From Aquarana catesbeiana (Eukaryota > Chordata > Amphibia > Anura > Ranidae), in assembly GCF_042186555.1 (NCBI RefSeq), contig NC_133326.1:497144063-497208062 (forward strand): 64,000 nucleotides of DNA. The letters run 5' to 3'. The notes under the pieces were generated by a model. The model searched no databases, had not been told where the DNA came from, and saw only the letters and a program-made list of their open reading frames with translations. A program made the translations under genes and the position numbers. Below are positions 12,318-22,720 of this stretch, piece after piece. How positions within the stretch are numbered: the first letter of the stretch is position 1; every line of letters begins with the position of its first letter.

Positions 12318-12775
12318 ATAAAATAGGGAGCAAGGAGATGGGGATTACTGCGGTGCCAGAAATACAAATAGTATAAAATAACTGAGTTTATTACAATTGA
12401 TTAAAAAGACAATTCATAGACAATACATAAGTTGAGGGAGCATAGAACATTGTCTGTACAACCAATAGTGTATGGAGGTAGGTCAGGGTGTCCCTACTAG
12501 TTTTGCGAAAACATTGGCTTCATCAGGGGAACAGAGCAAGATATACATCGGCTTGTTATTCTACAAAAAAGACATATGAACATTAATTATGCAAAAAGAA
12601 AAAACAAAAAACAAACATCGCTGTGTGAGTCACTAGATGGCTGTGCATAAGGGCTAGACAAGTACGTCCCCTCCCAGATGTCCCCTCCCCCAGATGGAAG
12701 ACCATCTGTTGGACACTAAGCCATATAAAAGTCACCCAAACATACCCTGGGAGCCCAACGGGGCAGGATGGATGC
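12318..12775 (-). repeat. PLE-1 terminal arm, left copy
   Basis: Inverted partner of 17185-17708. Matching blocks include AGGTCAGGGTGTCCCTACTAG here against its complement in the right arm, and GGAGCAAGGAGATGGGGATT near the outer end. The right arm carries some extra outer sequence (about 17645-17708) not matched here. Confidence 0.88.
12489..12532 (-). ncRNA. Hammerhead-like sequence, decayed (left arm of PLE-1)
   Basis: Inverted counterpart of the right-arm hammerhead. The CTGATGA core is kept (complement at 12520-12526), but the stem II 3' strand and GAAA segment are altered (reads TTTTCGCAAAAC where the right copy has TTTTGGCGAAAC). Cleavage by this copy is doubtful. Confidence 0.6.
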
Positions 12776-13614
12776 AATCCGCTGTCACGGGAATGGCCAC
12801 CCCACACTGCCATAGTATGGCTGTAGGGGGCTTGGTAGGAAAACCTAGTAAAAACTGTAAAAAATACACAATTATAGGGCTATAGAAAGCTCAACTATGT
12901 TCAAGGAAAAAGGGAACAATACATAATTACATACCAAAATGCACAAATATGATATCCTAGTGCCGGGACGCTGTAGAAATCGATAATGTATAGTTAGACC
13001 GTATGGAGCGGCTATGCTAGTAAGTTCATAAAAATAGTTGGGTGGAAAAAAAGGGGAGAAGGAGAAAGTGAAGTATATTGAGAGAAAAATTAAAGGATAA
13101 AAAAATAATGATGGTAAAAAATGGGGATATGCCAACAAACTAGATAGTAAATAATACCTCAATGAAGGAGGTTAGGGACTTATCCTTCAGCCTGAAATCA
13201 ACAAGAACAGTGCAAAAACTGCTGCAGATTTGAGCAGGAGACCGGGGTGAGTGAAAGGGATATTCACATCACTAGAGTGCATAAGCCTATTGAATGGGAC
13301 AAACATATATCCCAATGAATAAAGGTTATAATTAGTATTCAATCAAGACTGAAAAAACAGCTCAGACGAGCAACAAGATTGCCAGAAATAAAGTTTACCT
13401 GCAACGAAACAGTCCAACACAGCAGCGTCCCGTTAAGTCAGCAACAGCAGACTGAGAGCATACACATTTAAAGCCCCCCACTTGATTGATAACGAGATTT
13501 AGCCAATCAGGAGCAGACGAAAAAAGGCCTATGCGTCTGTGCAGTGACCGCCGCACGATGCCTACAAGCCCCATGAGGCCAACGCCGAATGTGATGCATC
13601 TGAGGGCGGCAGCC

Positions 13615-14015
13615 GGTGTCTTGCCGAGAAAGTTCCCTCGGCGGATAAGGACCCCCCCTGTACTGCACAGGCACAGCGCCTGCGCAGTACGAACTACTAT
13701 GAGCCGCCGGAGATAGCCGAAGCTCAAAATCTACAATCAGCTGTTCACGGCGCCTGCGCCCTGGGTCCAGGTTCCTTCCCCACCATCCAAGTGGACCTAG
13801 AGGGGGAATAAAAAAGAGCCGAGCAAAGCGAGGCCGTGCCCGAAGCGTGGCGAGCGAAGCGAGCCCGTGAGGGGCCCTCTTACAGGCGCCGTGTACAGCT
13901 GATTTTCACCTATTCACCTTCGGCTATTTCCACCGGATCCTACTGCGCAGGCCCAGCGCCTGCGCAGTACAGGGGGGTCCTTATCCGCCGAGCGGAACTT
14001 TCTCGGCAGAACACC
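13615..14015. mobile_element. MITE with about 60-bp terminal inverted repeats
   Basis: Ends are inverted copies: GCCGAGAAAGTTCC and GCGGATAAGGACC with CTGTACTGC at 13615-13680 against CAGTACAGGGGGGTCCTTAT and GGAACTTTCTCGGC at 13960-14015. The interior is GC-rich with the simple motif GCGAGCGAAGCGAG (13850-13863). No transposase. I could not identify its target duplication, so the superfamily is open. Confidence 0.75.
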
Positions 14016-14849
14016 ATTCGATGCAAGCAAACAGGGGCGTGGGCAAGTGGTAGGCCTGCCCATGGGGCGGAATGAAGCCAGCGACCATGGGGAGGATAAT
14101 AAAGGAGGCTGATGTACAGAGCGGAGGGCAGGGGGCGGAGATATGCCGGGGGGCTGTCTGGCTGTTCCAGACAGTCAGCCCTTGGGTGTCCATACAGCCA
14201 AAGGCTGTGACTAGGTGAACAAGACCGAGAGAGGGAAGTGGCCAAAAACCACAGAAGGAAACCAGAGGTGGATGAGCGAATGGGAGAGGGATGGCAGGGG
14301 CGAGAGGAGATCGGGATGCGGGCCAGGTAAGGAACAGCCAGGCAATGCTCCAGAAGCCAGATAGTTCAGCCAGTCATCCAGCGACAATATAAACAGCGAT
14401 GTAAATCTGACAATGACCATATATTCTTGCAATTTAATGAACAGTACAAAGGGTACAAAGACAAGAACAGTGTGTGCAGAAAGATCAAGAATGCAAAAGA
14501 TGTGTAAAGTCATAATCCATTTAAGACATATAACTAAAAATAAAAAACAAAATATGAATTGAATTCATCACAAAGGGAAAAGCATCAAACACGGACTAAA
14601 AGAAATCAAGAACAAATACCAATTAAAGTAAAATTTTAAAATACATGAGTGACTAGGGACTAACATATATGTTAGACCCCAAGATGGTAAGGGGGTTGGT
14701 AAAGCAGTGATTGTCATAATCATGGGATGGGGAAGCACGATGAAAAAGTGGGGATTAACCAAACGTACAAACTACAAATCAAACCCATTAGATACCAGAC
14801 TGAACAGGTTAATCTGAGATGTATTTTTTTATTTTTTATATAAAAGAAC

Positions 14850-15330
14850 TTTTTTATAAGAAGGACTTAAATCTTATGTATTTGTTCAGGCCAGGGTATT
14901 TAATGACATCCAAACAATGTATCCATCTAGTTTCCAACTGTAGTAATGTAACATCGATACCACCGCCTCGGACATGTAAAGGTACATGCTCAAGTGCTGT
15001 AAATCATACAACATTGGGATCATAGTTGTGTTGGGTAGCAATATGTCTATTAAGAGCAGTGTTGGTGAATCGTTTATAAAGGGGCGTGATGTGGTCCTTA
15101 ATACGCTTAAAGAATGGACGTTTCGTATTTCCGTTGTAAAAGCATCTGCAAATGCAGATAGCTAAATAGACCACTTAAATAGTATGTAACTCGATGTTTT
15201 ACAGAATGAGTTTGGCCATTAGGGAGAGTGACATCTCTAGAGTTGATGATTAAGGAGCAGATGTCACAGCGTCCACAGGAAAAAGTGCCAGCGTTGGCAC
15301 AATTTACTGGATTTTTTCACATGTGATGAC
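14850..15330 (-). pseudogene. PLE-1 GIY-YIG endonuclease, broken
   Basis: Downstream of the reverse transcriptase on the minus strand. A cysteine pair motif (CGRCDIC, near 15260-15285) precedes a VVYLAICIC-type GIY-YIG start near 15180, then KRIKDHITPLYK near 15090-15125 and a C-terminal TALEHVPLHVRGGGI-like block near 14960-15005. This nuclease makes the first cut for target-primed insertion. Frame changes and stops interrupt the reading, so no complete protein is encoded. Confidence 0.75.
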
Positions 15331-15436
15331 TTGTAACCAGACGGTCCCTCATAGAGGGAGCCCGTCAGTATGTGATCTCTGGATAAGCTTTTACATACTT
15401 GCTAATAGTAGTGTCTGCGGTCAATAGAGGCCAAAA

Positions 15437-17025
15437 TTATTTCAGAATGGTTCTAGTTTGCATGTGCTGTTTAGAAAATTGAGTTATAATACAGACCGAC
15501 TGATCAGATTTAGGAGGTTTTTTTGAATGGATAAGATCTCGTCTGTTAAGTTTGACTACTCTATTGAACGCCCTTTTCAATAAGGATTGGCTGTAGCCTC
15601 TTTGAAGGAGTCTATTGTGCAAATCTTTGGATGCCTGGTAAAAGTCATGATCCAAAGTGCAGTTTCCCCTAAGTCAGAGAAACTGACTATATGGAATGCT
15701 ATCCAACAGAGGTTGTGGGTGTGCGCTTGTAGCATGTAATAACATATTGCCCGCGGAGGGCTTACGATACAAGGACGAATGTAGAGTTCCGTCACTATCA
15801 ACATGGATCTGCAAGTCCAGGAAATTAATCCTGGACTGACTGTATTCCATAGTAAAAGTGAGATTGTAATCATTGATGGCCAGTCGGTCCATCAGCTGTG
15901 TGAGTTCATCCCGAGTACCAGACCAAAATATAAGAACATCATCAATATACCTGTGTCAGGCGATGAGATTCTTGAGTAATGCAGACAACGAGTCATTTGA
16001 ACAAAGGCTTCTCTCCCACCCCCCCAGGTACAGGTTGGCGTATGAGGGCACGCACTTGGTCCCTATAGCCACACCCTGCACCTGGAGGTAGTGGGAGGAG
16101 CCAAACATAAATACGTTTCTAGTTAGGATGAACTCCAACAACTGAAGAACAAACCGGCTATATGAATTGGACGAAGGTCCATGTTCATTCAATTGATCAC
16201 GGATAACCTCTAAACCCTTGGTATGTGGAATACAGTTGTAGAGACTTTCCACATCCAAGGCTACCAACCAAGTATTAGGGGGAATTTGTTTGCCGTCTAT
16301 GTTTCTGAGTAAATCAATAGTGTCTTGAACATAAGAAAACAAAGACGTAACATGCAGATTTAAATACTTATCTACCAGAGCGCTGGCATTCTCGGTTAAA
16401 CTAGAACAGCCCGAAACAATCGGTCGTCCAGGAGGATGTTGTAGGGACTTATGCACTTTTGGGAGAGAGTAAAAGGTGGGTATCTTTGGATCTTTCACAT
16501 TCAAGTAGTTCCAGGTATTTAAATCAATTATGCCCACTTGGTAGGCTTTACAAATTAAATCATACTCGCGGGTAAAGTTTTGTATTAAGGTTTTAGAGTT
16601 GGGCTGGTACCAATGTCGATTGTCAAGGATGTCCAGGCACATGCGCTCATAAGCCCGGACATCCATGAGAACGACATTGCCACCTTTGTCAGCCGGCTTG
16701 ATGAGCAAGTTAGGGTGACATTGAAGGTTCCTGAGAGCTTTGCGTGTGTTTCGAGATTTTTGATTTCAAAAGTAGTTTGTTGGACAAAGGCCCAAATGTT
16801 GGGATTCGACTGAAGTAGTGGGAATGCGCGAGACTTAGGCTTAAAAGAAACAGGAGGGGGAAAGGACACACCAGGGACGACGACACAGGAAAGGGCAATA
16901 TTGGACGGCCCGTCGTTGTCAGTGTGTCCCTCCTCCCAAAGCGACATAAGGTCATCCATGGCCTGCAATTCAGTTTCATTCCACTGGGGAAAAGTCAGGG
17001 GATTCAGTGGACAAAGGTTTATCAT
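15437..17025 (-). pseudogene. PLE-1 reverse transcriptase, broken
   Basis: The Penelope reverse transcriptase copies element RNA at the insertion site and is related to telomerase. Reading leftward: VRAYERMC-type start after the signature KPADKGGNVVLMD (16665-16703), TFYSLPKVHK and PPGRPIVSG (16407-16480), LVALDVESLYNCIPH (16231-16275, first catalytic aspartate), then GVAIGTKCVPSYANLYLG, and RYIDDVLIFW with the catalytic YIDD box on the minus strand at 15926-15955 in a different frame. The longest open part is 15956-16708. At least three frame changes and stops separate the blocks. The upstream part (16709-17025) is the leader before the palm domain. Confidence 0.85.
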
Positions 17026-17184
17026 AAATGACTTTAAACATCAAATGTCGGGCGAACAGGTGTATATCCTTAATCAATTGGAATCTATCAAGATCAACAG
17101 AAGGGCAAAATGTAAGTCCGAGTTTAAGTACGAAAATCTGTTCCTCTGTTAAAGGTATCGGTATCTTTTGTGTTCTTGATCTTT

Positions 17185-17708
17185 CTGCTCCATCCTGCCC
17201 CGTTGGGCTCCCAGGGTATGTTTGGGTGACCTTTATATGGCTTAGTGTCCAACAGATGGTCTTCCATCCGGGGGAGGGGACATCTGGGAGGGGACCGTAC
17301 TTGTCTAGCCCTTATGCATAGCCATCTAGTGACACACACAGCGATGTTTGTTTTTTCTTTTTGCATAATTAATGCTCATATGTCTTTTTTGTAGAATAAC
17401 AACCGATGTATATCTTGCTCTGTGTCCCTGATGAAGCCAATGTTTTGGCGAAACTAGTAGGGACACCCTGACCTACCTCCATCCACTATTGGTTGTACAG
17501 ACACTGTTCTATGCTCCCTCAACTTATGTATTGTCTATGAATTGTCTTTTTAATCAATTGTAATAAACTCATTTATTTTATACTATTTTGTATTGATGTA
17601 TTTCTGGCACCGCAACAATCCCCATCTCCTTGCTCCCTATTTTATTTTACTATTGGGATGAGGTGCCTTATCTACTAAGGTCATAACAACCACTACTTCC
17701 TTTCTTTC
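17185..17708 (+). repeat. PLE-1 terminal arm, right copy
   Basis: Inverted partner of 12318-12775, including GTATGTTTGGGTGACCTTTA, the hammerhead segment, and CCTCAACTTATGTATTGTC. The arm is followed by the 15-bp target duplication at 17709. Confidence 0.88.
17422..17466 (+). ncRNA. Hammerhead ribozyme, PLE type (right arm of PLE-1)
   Basis: All parts of a type I hammerhead with minimal stem III are visible: stem I strands GTGTCC (17422-17427) and GGACAC (17461-17466), core CTGATGA (17428-17434), stem II GCCAA/TTGGC around a short loop, GAAA (17450-17453) and the short segment CTAGT before a UA cleavage position. Penelope-like elements are known to carry such self-cleaving RNAs in their terminal repeats. 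One C seems lost from the 5' strand of stem I, since the left arm has four C before TGATGA and here there are three. Confidence 0.75.
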
Positions 17709-17723
17709 CACTGAAGGAGCGCT

Positions 17724-19103
17724 GTGATAGATAGGCAGAGAACCAGGATAGAGCAGAATCTTTGGAGGCCAAGGGAATGTAGTTTATTGAGAAGGAGCAG
17801 GTGGTCAACAGTATCAAAGGCTGTAGAGAGGTCAAGTAGTAGGAGTATGAAGTACTGACTGTTGGTTTTAGCAGTTAGTAAATCATTAGTGAGTTTTAGT
17901 AAGGCAGTTTCCGTGGAGTGCTGTGAGAGAAAGCCAGACTGTAAGGGGTCAAGAAGGTTATTTTCACTGAGGTAGGAGCTAAGATGGTTTTAGACTAAGC
18001 GTTCTAGAAGTTTAGAGGTAAATGGGAACAATGAGATGGGTCTTAAGTTGTTCAGGTTGGTGGGGTCCAGTGAGGGCTTTTTAAGTATGGGAGTGATCTG
18101 CGCATGTTTTAGAGGGGAGGGGAAGGTGCCACTAGAGAGGGAAAGATTGAAGATGTGAGTGAGGGAGCATAGGATAGAAGAAGAGGGTGACCGTAGTGAG
18201 GGAACAGGATCAAAGGGACAATTGGTTAGGTGGGCATCTGAGAAAAGTTTTGTAACCTCTTCAGCAGTAGCCAATTCAAAAGAGGCGAGTCTTGAATGTG
18301 CTGTTAGGCAAGGTATGTTGGCTGGGGAAGATGTACACACAGTGGAGGTGTCCTCACAAATTGCATCAATCTTGTCTTTGAAGTGATTGGCAATCTCTTG
18401 GGCAGTGAGTGAGTTAGTGGGTACAGGGGGTGGGGGATGAAGCAGAGAGTTAAAGGTTGAGAAGAGCCGACGGGGACTGGATGACAAGGTATTAATAAGA
18501 GAGACAAAGTAGGCTTGTTTAGCAGCATTGAGCCATGTATTTTAGAAGGGCAGATTTATATAAGGTAAAGTCTTGCAGGCATTTGGTTTTACGCCATAGT
18601 CATTCAAGAGCATGGCAATGTCTCTTGAGATTTCTAGTGTTGTCAGTTTGCCAGGGTTGTAACGATCGGGGCCTGATTCTGCATGTTTTTAGAGGAGCAA
18701 GTGCATCTAGTGATGATGAGAGTGAACTGTTGTAGACAGAGGTGGCTAGGTCGGGACAGGACAGGGCAGAGAGTATGTCACATAGGTAGTCAGTAGCAGA
18801 ATAGAGAAGAGAAGAGTTAAAGTGGCAAAGGTTCCTACAAGTAATTGTTTGCTGCTTGGAGGGATGGGTGGTTTGAGGTAAGGATACAGTGAAACTGATA
18901 AGGTTGTGATCAGAGTGAGATAAGGGGGTGTTGGTGAGGTTGCCAGGATTGTAGAGATGGGAGAATACAAGGTCAAGGGTAATACCATTGGAGTGAGTGG
19001 AAGTATGTGTCCGTTGGTTTAGGTCAAAAGATGAGGTTAAGCTGTCAAAAATTAAGAGGTTACTAAATTTTGAAAATTCTCGAACGACAGAATAAAAATT
19101 CAA
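17724..19103 (-). pseudogene. L2-A ORF2, endonuclease end and reverse transcriptase start
   Basis: Reading leftward: the C-terminal part of the apurinic-type endonuclease (18600-19103) with TLDLVFSHL and the catalytic-site block SHSDHNLISF, then, in another frame, the linker and reverse transcriptase start (17990-18487) with IANHFKDKID, CPFDPVPS and the LKPISLF-like block NLRPISLFPFTSKLLERLV (position 17990-18046). The gene encodes the enzyme that nicks and copies the LINE. Frame changes between these blocks and a stop near 17990 show it is dead. The reading continues on the far side of PLE-1. Confidence 0.8.
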
Positions 19104-19107
19104 AAGT

Positions 19108-19364
19108 GATATAATATATTGTATTGTGTTTGTATTGTATTTTCAGACAAACGTTGTACTGCTTAAATGAAAATTGTATGATCTGGAATCGTACGAGAAA
19201 AATATTCATGTTTGTCCCTTTGGATAATTTCTGACGAAAGCTGTGTACTAATGATCAGATAATTGTACGATCCCTTCAAAAGAGATATTTTTTTGTATGG
19301 TTTTCTGATTGTGTGTATGGTCCTTTAGTCAGCTGGTAAAATCAGATCTGTCCACCAAGTTAAC
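19108..19364. other. AT-rich sequence between L2-A and hAT remains
   Basis: No gene. Short blocks such as CAGACAAACGTTGTACTGC (19145-19163), AATCGTACGAG (19187-19197) and GATAATTGTACGATCC (19258-19273) suggest a decayed small DNA element, but I could not define ends. Confidence 0.35.
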
Positions 19365-19471
19365 AGGCGGTGTACACAGTATATAATACAGTGCAGCCAG
19401 TGTACAGTTTCTAATACAGTGAAGGCGGTGTACACAGTATATAATACAGTGTGTACAGTTTCTAATACACT
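19365..19471 (+). repeat. Subterminal tandem repeats of hAT element, left block
   Basis: Alternating units GGCGGTGTACACAGTATATA and GTGTACAGTTTCTAATACA. The same array continues at 21690-21895 beyond the solo LTR, so the two blocks were one array before that insertion. Their position just before the hAT coding region suggests subterminal transposase-binding repeats, which is inference. Confidence 0.7.
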
Positions 19472-21691
19472 TGTCATGAAAGGGTTCACCCGTTGGCGCT
19501 GCTGGTCTCTTGCATTGCAGTACCAGTGTCCACCAGCGGATGTCTTCCAACACCCAGGACCTGTAATAAGAGGACTCACCTGCTGGTGGCACTGTTGGAT
19601 CCTTGGGCCGTAGTACCGGTGTCCACCAGCGGGCGTGTTCCGGCAGTGTGGAGCAGACAGCACCTCCTGCACTCAGGTGTGACATAAGGTCAATTACAGG
19701 CAGTCTCATAAATACCCAGTAAGCCCTCACATGCTTGCCTTGGTATCTTTCTCCCTGCGCCCTGACCTTGCTGCCTGTATCCTGACCTTGAGCCTGTTTC
19801 TGACCTGATCTGATCCGATCCCTTTCCTAAGCCCATCCTGGACCTGTCCCTCCTGTTTCCTGATTTCCTTGGATCCCTGCCATGTAACCTATCCATCCAT
19901 CCTCCCCCTGTCCTGTTGGTTTCCCATCCTTATCCATCTGCTGACCTCCCTGTGTATGACCTCGGCCTGGCTTTTGTTTACGATTCTCCATTTATTTGTA
20001 TATACTGTTTGTGGGTCTGTGGTTGGTTTTGCACTGTTTATATTCACTTATTTGTCACCTATTTAAATAAACACCATTATTATTCACTTACATGCATTTC
20101 TGGTTTCCCCTGTGCAGTCCACACAGTCTGAAGAAACAAAAGTGTGGCGCTATATATCACATCCACAGCCGTGGGTATTACAATAAAGACATATAAAAAT
20201 AGTAAATACTACCAAAAAATGTATGATCATAAAATGGATAGTGTCAAATAATTAATCAGTGTTGATCACATATAAAGTAAATACACAATAATGCTTAATC
20301 ATCAGATGTGCCAGTGATTAGTAGAAACCCGTGCTGGTTCCATGAGCCAGACACCAAACATAAAAAACATAAAACTTTAAAAGTCCATAAAAAATGTGTA
20401 GAAAAATAGTGAAGAAAACATCAACAGAGTTCAAAGGGGGTGATGCATGGCCACATGGTATTCACAGAATTTTAGTCGCACCAAATCTGGCGAGTGGGCA
20501 GAAGTCGCACCAAAGTCGCACCAAATCTGGCGAGTGGGCAGAAGGGAAACCACAAGTGTGCATAGATTGCACATCAGTGCCTGGGCCAACACCAGGAGTA
20601 GAGGAGGCTTACCGGAAAAAATTGACCTGAAATGGCGTACGCCAGACAAGTAAAAAAAGCATAATAACCACTGGTTCTGGGAAATGCGTCTTGTCAGATG
20701 TCATCAACAGATGGTGGAAAGAAAAAGGGGGGTCCGCACGGCTTCCTCTCCCATAGGTAATCCAGCATAAGCCAAACGTGTAGTTTCATATGCCATGCAA
20801 GGAGCAAACAAAACTCACATAGCGTAATAACGTTTTAAAACACTAGTTTATTAAAATAATAAAAAACAAACTCACATTTGGAAGAACGAAACAGAGCTCA
20901 AATATCAAATAGCGGCGATCGTGAGGGGTCCACCTATGGCAGAGGAAGCCGTGCGGACCCCCCCTTTTTCTTTCCACCATCTGTTGATGACATCTGACAA
21001 GACGCATTTACCAGAACCAGTGGTTATTATGTTTTTTTGACTTGTCTGGCGTACGCCATTTCAGGTCAATTTTTTCCGGTAAGCCTCCTCTACTCCTGGT
21101 GTTGGCCCCGGCACTGATGTACAATCTATGTACACTTATGGTTTCCCTTCTGCCCACTCGCCAGATTTGGTGCGACTTTGGTGCGACTTCTGCCCACTCG
21201 CCAGATTTGGTGCGACTAAAATTCTGTGAATACCATGTGGCCATGCATCACCCCCTTTGAACTCTGTTAATATTTTCTTCACTATTTTTCTACACATTTT
21301 TTATGGACTTTTAAAGTTTTATGTTTTTTATGTTTGGTGTCTGGCTCATGGAACCAGCACGGGTTTCTACTAATCACTGGCACATCTGATGATTAAGCAT
21401 TATTGTGTATTTACTTTATATGTGATCAACACTGATTAATTATTTGACACTATCCATTTTATGATCATACATTTTTTGGTAGTATTCACTATTTTTATAT
21501 GTCTTTATTGTAATACACACGGCTGTGGATGTGATATATAGCGCCACACTTTTGTTTCTTTTGTTTTTTTTCTGCCTTGAGTCTATAGGTGTGTTGGCTG
21601 CTTTTCACTTTCTTTCTAAACGTAGCGCTGTACTTAATTTTTATTTTTGTAGTTCACACAGTCTGGTCTACTAAATTCCCTGACAGCACTT
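19472..21691 (+). mobile_element. Solo LTR, split by foldback element FB1
   Basis: Starts TGTCATGAAAGGG and ends CCCTGACA, with 5-bp flanks ACACT on the left and GCACT on the right (one mismatch), inside the 19365/21690 tandem array. Without FB1 it is roughly 685 bp. It contains repeated CTGACCT motifs and AAATAAACACC (20063-20073) near its 3' end, a possible polyadenylation region. No internal retroelement sequence is present, so it is a solo LTR of uncertain (probably Ty3/gypsy or ERV-like) class. Confidence 0.65.
20131..21654. mobile_element. Palindromic foldback element FB1, no coding sequence
   Basis: A 1.5-kb element made of two long inverted arms, about 20131-20745 and 20950-21560, around a spacer of about 200 bases, plus a one-sided tail (about 21561-21654). 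The 11 bases CACACAGTCTG lie directly outside both ends (20120-20130 and 21655-21665), a target duplication. Arm identity is seen across blocks such as GGCACATCTGATGATTAAGC and its complement. Layout and duplication length match PLE-1 and FB2, so I infer a Penelope-derived non-autonomous element. A hammerhead core is not clear. Confidence 0.75.
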
Positions 21692-21895
21692 CAGGTTGTG
21701 TACACAGTAAATAATACAGTGCAGCCGTTGTACAGTTTCTAATACAGTGCAGGCGGTGGACACAGTATATAATACAGTGTGTACAGTTTCTAATACACTT
21801 CAGGCGATATACACAGTATATAATACAGTGCAGATGGTGTGCAGTTTCTAATACAGTGCAGGCGGTGTACACAGTATATAATACAGTGTAATGCG
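21692..21895 (+). repeat. Subterminal tandem repeats of hAT element, right block
   Basis: Continuation of the 19365-19471 array after the solo LTR: alternating TACACAGTATATAATACAGT and GTACAGTTTCTAATACA units with GCAGGCGGT between them, just upstream of the hAT coding remains. Confidence 0.7.
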
Positions 21896-22329
21896 GTGTT
21901 AAAAAAAAATCCCAATCATGTCCAGAAGGCCACCGAGGAGAGGCAGATGCTCACAGGCCACTAAAAGAGGGCAAGCAGTCTCTGTGTCTACAGTGAACAG
22001 TGGTGGTCGTTGACATGGTGCATCCTCTGCAGATGGCCTGTGGGCACGCTTATCCTTTTTTTCTGCTGCTGGCCATGTTATTGAGCCACAGAAGAATTGG
22101 TGGAGTGGATAACGAAGCCGTCCTCATCCTCTGTCACCCAGGCTCATAGTAGTTTGCCTTCCAATGCAGCTGCCAAAGCGGCCTATTCCACCGGCTCCTT
22201 GTCCACAGTTACTTTTTCCGTAGCCCCACCATCATGCACGGAGGAGTCACCAGAATTATTTGACCATAGTGTCGGTTACATGCTACTGGAGGATGCAGAG
22301 CAATTTGAAGGCTCTGATGTTGGTTCCCA

Positions 22330-22720
22330 GGCAGGGGCGTAACCAGAAATCACAAGGCCCCATAGCAAAATGTTGTATGGGGCCCCCCCTGCAAACAGCC
22401 CCCCCGTGCGTTTAATGAACACAGTGGCAGCGTTTGACGGGCACCATGGCTGCGTTTGATGGGCACCGTAGCTGCGATTTATGGCACAGTGGCTGCGTTT
22501 GATGGGCACAGTGGCTGCGTTTGATGGGCACAGTGGCTGCGTTTGATGGCACTGTGGCTGCATTTGACGGGCACAGTGGCTGCGTTTGATGGGCAACATG
22601 GCTGCGCTTTATGGCATAGTGGCTGCATTTGGGCACAGTGGCTGCTTTTGACGAGCACAGTGGCTGCGTTTAATGGGCACAGTGGCTGCATTTGATGGGC
22701 ACCGTGGCTGCGTACTGACA
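22330..22720 (+). repeat. Inserted repeat with about 21-bp minisatellite inside hAT gene
   Basis: Starts with CAGGGGCGTAACCAGAAATC at 22331 and GGCCCCATAGCAAAATG, then about fourteen copies of GTGGCTGCGTTTGATGGGCACA (variants). It interrupts the hAT reading between the acidic regions. Apparent minus-strand proteins here are repeat translations. Confidence 0.8.

Larger units (their letters stand above)
12318..17708 (-). mobile_element. Penelope-like element PLE-1 with inverted terminal arms
   Basis: A 5.4-kb Penelope-like retroelement on the minus strand inserted in L2-A. Evidence for the limits: a 15-bp direct duplication (CACTGAAGGAGCGCT) immediately outside both ends. The two ends are long inverted repeats of each other, as in Penelope elements whose terminal repeats lie head to head. 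It encodes a reverse transcriptase with the YIDD catalytic box and a GIY-YIG endonuclease, both broken. Each arm carries a hammerhead-like sequence. A 400-bp MITE (13615-14015) sits in the 3' region. Confidence 0.88.
11133..19107 (-). mobile_element. L2-type LINE (L2-A), 5'-truncated and split by PLE-1
   Basis: An antisense CR1/L2-group LINE. Its 3' end is at 11133 with an (ATT)n tail and the typical 3' block (TATATAGCGCCAACAG; TTTACAATCTAATCGGG). Coding sequence runs leftward from 19103 to about 17724, is interrupted by PLE-1 (12318-17708), and resumes from 12302 to 11261. The 15 bases CACTGAAGGAGCGCT occur on both sides of PLE-1 (12303-12317 and 17709-17723), so the two L2 halves join exactly there. 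The upstream endonuclease start is missing. Confidence 0.85.

Noticed and set aside
20674..20715. Possible hammerhead in FB1 arms (GTTGATGACATCTGACAAG region)
   Set aside because: A TTGATGA core can be read on the minus strand and repeated in the right arm, but no GAAA segment or stem II of normal form follows, so the ribozyme call is not supported.
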